7,950 nucleotides of DNA from the NCBI GenBank assembly GCA_964404075.1, contig CAYOIM010000037.1, positions 1 through 7,950 on the forward strand, written 5' to 3'. Below, piece by piece: positions 6,070 through 7,950 of the stretch. A model generated the notes under the pieces. That model ran no database searches. It had not been told where the DNA came from and saw nothing but the letters and a program-made list of their open reading frames with translations. Source of the DNA: CAYTED01 sp964404075 (GTDB lineage: Bacteria > Patescibacteriota > Minisyncoccia > Moranbacterales > UBA1568). Every line of letters begins with the position of its first letter. Position 1 is the first letter of the stretch. The position numbers were made by a program, and so were the translations under genes.

Positions 6070-7059
6070 TCACTTTGGAAACCGAGAGAAAATATCCGCA
6101 CCAGATGCGATGAGATTTTCACAAAGCTTGATCGCTTTTTTCAATCGCTCCTCGCGAGCTCCCGACAGAAGCACATACGGAATACCCTCTGACTCAAGCA
6201 CTTCACGGAACCGCCCCTGCATCGCATGACGAATATGTTCGCCATCTCTCAATCCATCCTGCTCGAACGGAATCTCATCGCCCGTCAGGATGACGAGGTC
6301 GTAGTGACGGCGTTTGGCGATGGCATCTACCGAGAGATCGGGATGTCCGAGATACCGTTCATGCCAAAGCCTCGTCGCCCAGGCATTCGTATCACAGATA
6401 AGGAGCTTGTCTGCAAAACGAGCCAACTCATCCTCCAGATCATTCTGAGTCTTCGCGATATGCACGAATTCCTCCGTCTCCCAAGCAGTATCCGAGGTCG
6501 TCTTCCCCTCCGAATAGAATCGTCCGAACTCCGGCACCCATACGGTATGAAAATGTTGCGCCAATGCACGCGCGAGCGTCGTCGTTCCGGTAGATTCCGC
6601 TCCGAGTATCGCGATGCGTGAGACGAGACTTGCCCGCACCGGCTTGCTCAAAAATTCCCAGACACGGTATGGGTTCTCGCGCACTTTCGTCCCGGAAATC
6701 GGAATGGTCGTGCGCTCTTTGTCCACCAAGAAATGCTTCGCACCGAGAAACTGCGCATAGGCCGTACCATAATCTTCCGAAGAAAATATGGTATCCGGAG
6801 CATATCCGAGGATGTCAATCGTATACTCTGCCCAGAGCTTCGAATCATCATCATTCTCGATATCCCGCACGACGCGAACATCCACCTGCGGAAACATTTC
6901 CCGAATCCAATTCGCGCGTTCTTCCCCAGGGAATACCTGCGTCGAGCGATCCACCACGAGCACAACCACCTGATCCGAGTACTTGAGAGCGGTCTTGATG
7001 AGATATGCGTGTCCCGAATGAAACGGGTAGAATTTCCCCACGACGAGTCCTTTCTTCAT
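6070..7059 (-). CDS. nadR: NadR: bifunctional NMN adenylyltransferase / ribosylnicotinamide kinase, lacking the HTH domain
   Basis: A 329-residue protein. Residues 1-~140 are the adenylyltransferase: GLVVGKFYPFHSGHAYLI with HxGH (14-17), FSSEDYG (92-98) and ISGTKVRENP (121-130). Residues ~147-329 are the ribosylnicotinamide kinase: RIAILGAESTGTTTLARAL with the P-loop at 153-161, WVPEFGRFY and LICDTNAWATRLWHERYLG. It would phosphorylate nicotinamide riboside to NMN and adenylate NMN to NAD in the cytoplasm. The N-terminal DNA-binding domain of enterobacterial NadR is absent, so regulation falls to NrtR. The invariant P-loop lysine is replaced by threonine (codon ACG); I recall the same GAESTGTTT form in actinobacterial NadR, so it need not be inactive. 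The ATG overlaps the pnuC stop as ATGA with a GGAGG upstream, so the start at 7059 is firm and translation is coupled to the transporter. Confidence 0.95.
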   Translation of the reverse strand: MKKGLVVGKFYPFHSGHAYLIKTALKYSDQVVVLVVDRSTQVFPGEERANWIREMFPQVDVRVVRDIENDDDSKLWAEYTIDILGYAPDTIFSSEDYGTAYAQFLGAKHFLVDKERTTIPISGTKVRENPYRVWEFLSKPVRASLVSRIAILGAESTGTTTLARALAQHFHTVWVPEFGRFYSEGKTTSDTAWETEEFVHIAKTQNDLEDELARFADKLLICDTNAWATRLWHERYLGHPDLSVDAIAKRRHYDLVILTGDEIPFEQDGLRDGEHIRHAMQGRFREVLESEGIPYVLLSGAREERLKKAIKLCENLIASGADIFSRFPK

Positions 7060-7757
7060 ATGACGGCCACCCCCTCCCCAGAAAGCGTCAGAGCATTCCG
7101 CTCTTCTCGTAATTCCTTTTTCCATGACAGAAGCCCCTTCGTCGCAAGGACGAGGAAGATGAAGTAGAGCAGTGCGACGAACTTCACTTCCTTCTCATTG
7201 TAAAGCCACACGCCGATCACATCGATGAGTATCCAGAGATACCAATTCTCGACGCGTCGGAGAATAAGCAGGATCTGCGCCGCAAAGGCCGCTACCGTCG
7301 TAAATGCATCGAGATACGGGAATGATGCCGGCTCTGGGAACCACGATGGGATGAGTATATCAGCCCGTGCCATGAAGGCACCGAGGAGTATCGTCCCGAG
7401 GGCAATTCCACTTATCGTGAAGAATATTTCCCTCTTCGTGGAACGGACAACTTCCAATCCGTCACCATCCGCATCAGGATTCCTCCTCCTCAATTTCTCC
7501 CACGCGATCAATCCCCACACCCCCGTTGCGAGATAATAGCCCTGCTCGAGAAAGTCCGAGTACAACTGAATCTGATAAAACAACATACCAAAGAGGATCA
7601 CCGCGAGGATACCGACCGGCCAGTTCCAAATACTCTTCCGCGTCGTCAGCCACACGCACCAGATATTGAGTATCGTCCCGAAAAACTCGAGGTAACTCAT
7701 CGGGTAATCCCACACCGTAAAGAAAATAGTATTGATATCAAATAATGAAGAAATCAT
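7056..7757 (-). CDS. pnuC: PnuC nicotinamide riboside transporter
   Basis: A 233-residue membrane protein with about seven hydrophobic segments: MSYLEFFGTILNIWCVW, NWPVGILAVILFGMLFYQIQ, GYYLATGVWGLIAWE, FFTISGIALGTILLGAF, DAFTTVAAFAAQILLIL, NWYLWILIDVIGVWLY and VALLYFIFLVLATKG. The WPVGI, FYQIQLYSDFLEQGYY and ENWYLW segments match the PnuC pattern. By family knowledge it mediates facilitated diffusion of nicotinamide riboside, made directional by the kinase of NadR, the next gene, which overlaps by ATGA. The start is chosen at ATG 7757 because homology to PnuC begins there, although it has no good ribosome-binding site. An in-frame ATG at 7913 with AAGGGAGAAGG before it would add 52 Gly-rich residues and place one operator inside the gene. 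Control by NrtR is inferred from the two palindromes upstream. Confidence 0.93.
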   Translation of the reverse strand: MISSLFDINTIFFTVWDYPMSYLEFFGTILNIWCVWLTTRKSIWNWPVGILAVILFGMLFYQIQLYSDFLEQGYYLATGVWGLIAWEKLRRRNPDADGDGLEVVRSTKREIFFTISGIALGTILLGAFMARADILIPSWFPEPASFPYLDAFTTVAAFAAQILLILRRVENWYLWILIDVIGVWLYNEKEVKFVALLYFIFLVLATKGLLSWKKELREERNALTLSGEGVAVI

Positions 7758-7785
7758 AGTGTCGTGTCGATTAGAGAAATTAACG

Positions 7786-7807
7786 CCCCCCCTCCCCTCT
7801 CCCACCC
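7786..7807 (-). other. G-quadruplex-type G-run array in the pnuC leader
   Basis: On the transcribed sense strand of pnuC four G-runs follow each other: G3, 1-nt loop, G3, 3-nt loop, G4, 1-nt loop, G7. This meets the usual G3+N1-7 rule with very short loops, which favours a stable structure. It lies 28 bp upstream of ATG 7757 and 15 bp downstream of the nearer operator, so it would be in the 5' leader RNA. Presence is seen directly; folding and function are inference. Confidence 0.5.
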
Positions 7808-7821
7808 TGCCTCGTGCAGTA

Positions 7822-7839
7822 TGTGTATTATCTACACTA
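7822..7839. promoter_or_regulatory. Candidate NrtR operator, proximal to pnuC
   Basis: GTGTA-TTATC-TACAC is a perfect 5-bp-arm inverted repeat (7823-7837, centre 7830), ending in TACACTA. It carries the GT-N7-AC core I recall from the described NrtR boxes. It matches the distal site at 14 of 16 aligned positions. On the minus strand it contains GATAAT, a possible -10 box, so binding could block initiation. It is 65 bp upstream of ATG 7757. Confidence 0.6.
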
Positions 7840-7932
7840 ATTACTGAATAAGTATTCCGATATGCCATCAATTCTGGACATACCGGACTCTCCCCTCCTG
7901 GCACTTCGACCATCGTACCTTCTCCCTTATTT

Positions 7933-7950
7933 ATTGTAGTATATACACTA
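7933..7950. promoter_or_regulatory. Candidate NrtR operator, distal, overlapping a -10 box (at the window edge)
   Basis: TGTA-GTATA-TACA (7935-7947, centre 7941) followed by CTA, the same pattern as the proximal site. The minus strand carries TATACT (7938-7943), a good -10 hexamer, so the site would sit on a promoter whose -35 box is outside the window. The two centres are 111 bp apart. Transcripts from here would have the ATG at 7913 as their first start. Confidence 0.55.

Noticed and set aside
1..7950. CRISPR arrays, transposase genes, tRNA or rRNA genes
   Set aside because: No regularly spaced repeats, no transposase motifs and no cloverleaf or rRNA-like stretch were seen.

Overview
The window looks like a gene-dense stretch of a bacterial chromosome of middling GC content read with the standard bacterial code: TGA ends several genes, two of them in ATGA stop-start overlaps. 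Most genes lie on the minus strand, and only one clear gene is on the plus strand. The content is salvage of NAD and CoA rather than de novo synthesis, plus a TrmB-type regulator, a soluble Ser/Thr kinase and a COG4339-type HD hydrolase. This would fit a small-genome, nutrient-scavenging bacterium such as a Patescibacteria/CPR member. That placement is inference and is not shown by any marker gene here.

Layout from left to right: the N-terminal two thirds of a TrmB-like regulator (minus, running off the left edge); an HD-superfamily phosphohydrolase (minus) with its own terminator; a divergent NadM-like NMN adenylyltransferase (plus) with a strong promoter; a shared bidirectional terminator; a tightly overlapped minus-strand operon read coaD-coaE fusion > Ser/Thr protein kinase > vWA-domain protein; then a second minus-strand block read pnuC (nicotinamide riboside transporter) > nadR (NMN adenylyltransferase/ribosylnicotinamide kinase) > nrtR (Nudix-type NAD repressor), closed by a textbook terminator.

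How the genes work together: PnuC would import nicotinamide riboside, the NadR kinase domain would phosphorylate it to NMN, and the NadR adenylyltransferase domain (and perhaps the NadM-like enzyme) would make NAD. NrtR encoded at the end of the same block should sense ADP-ribose/NAD status. Upstream of pnuC are two near-identical palindromes of the form TGTA-N5-TACA, which contain the GT-N7-AC core I recall for NrtR boxes; they are the best operator candidates. The CoaD-CoaE fusion would carry out the last two steps of CoA synthesis from 4'-phosphopantetheine. It is translationally coupled to a kinase and a MIDAS-containing vWA protein, an unusual pairing and the most intriguing undescribed module in the window.

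Three separate members of the HxGH nucleotidyltransferase superfamily (NadM-like, CoaD, NadR) occur within less than 6 kb, which gives the region the character of a coenzyme-salvage island.
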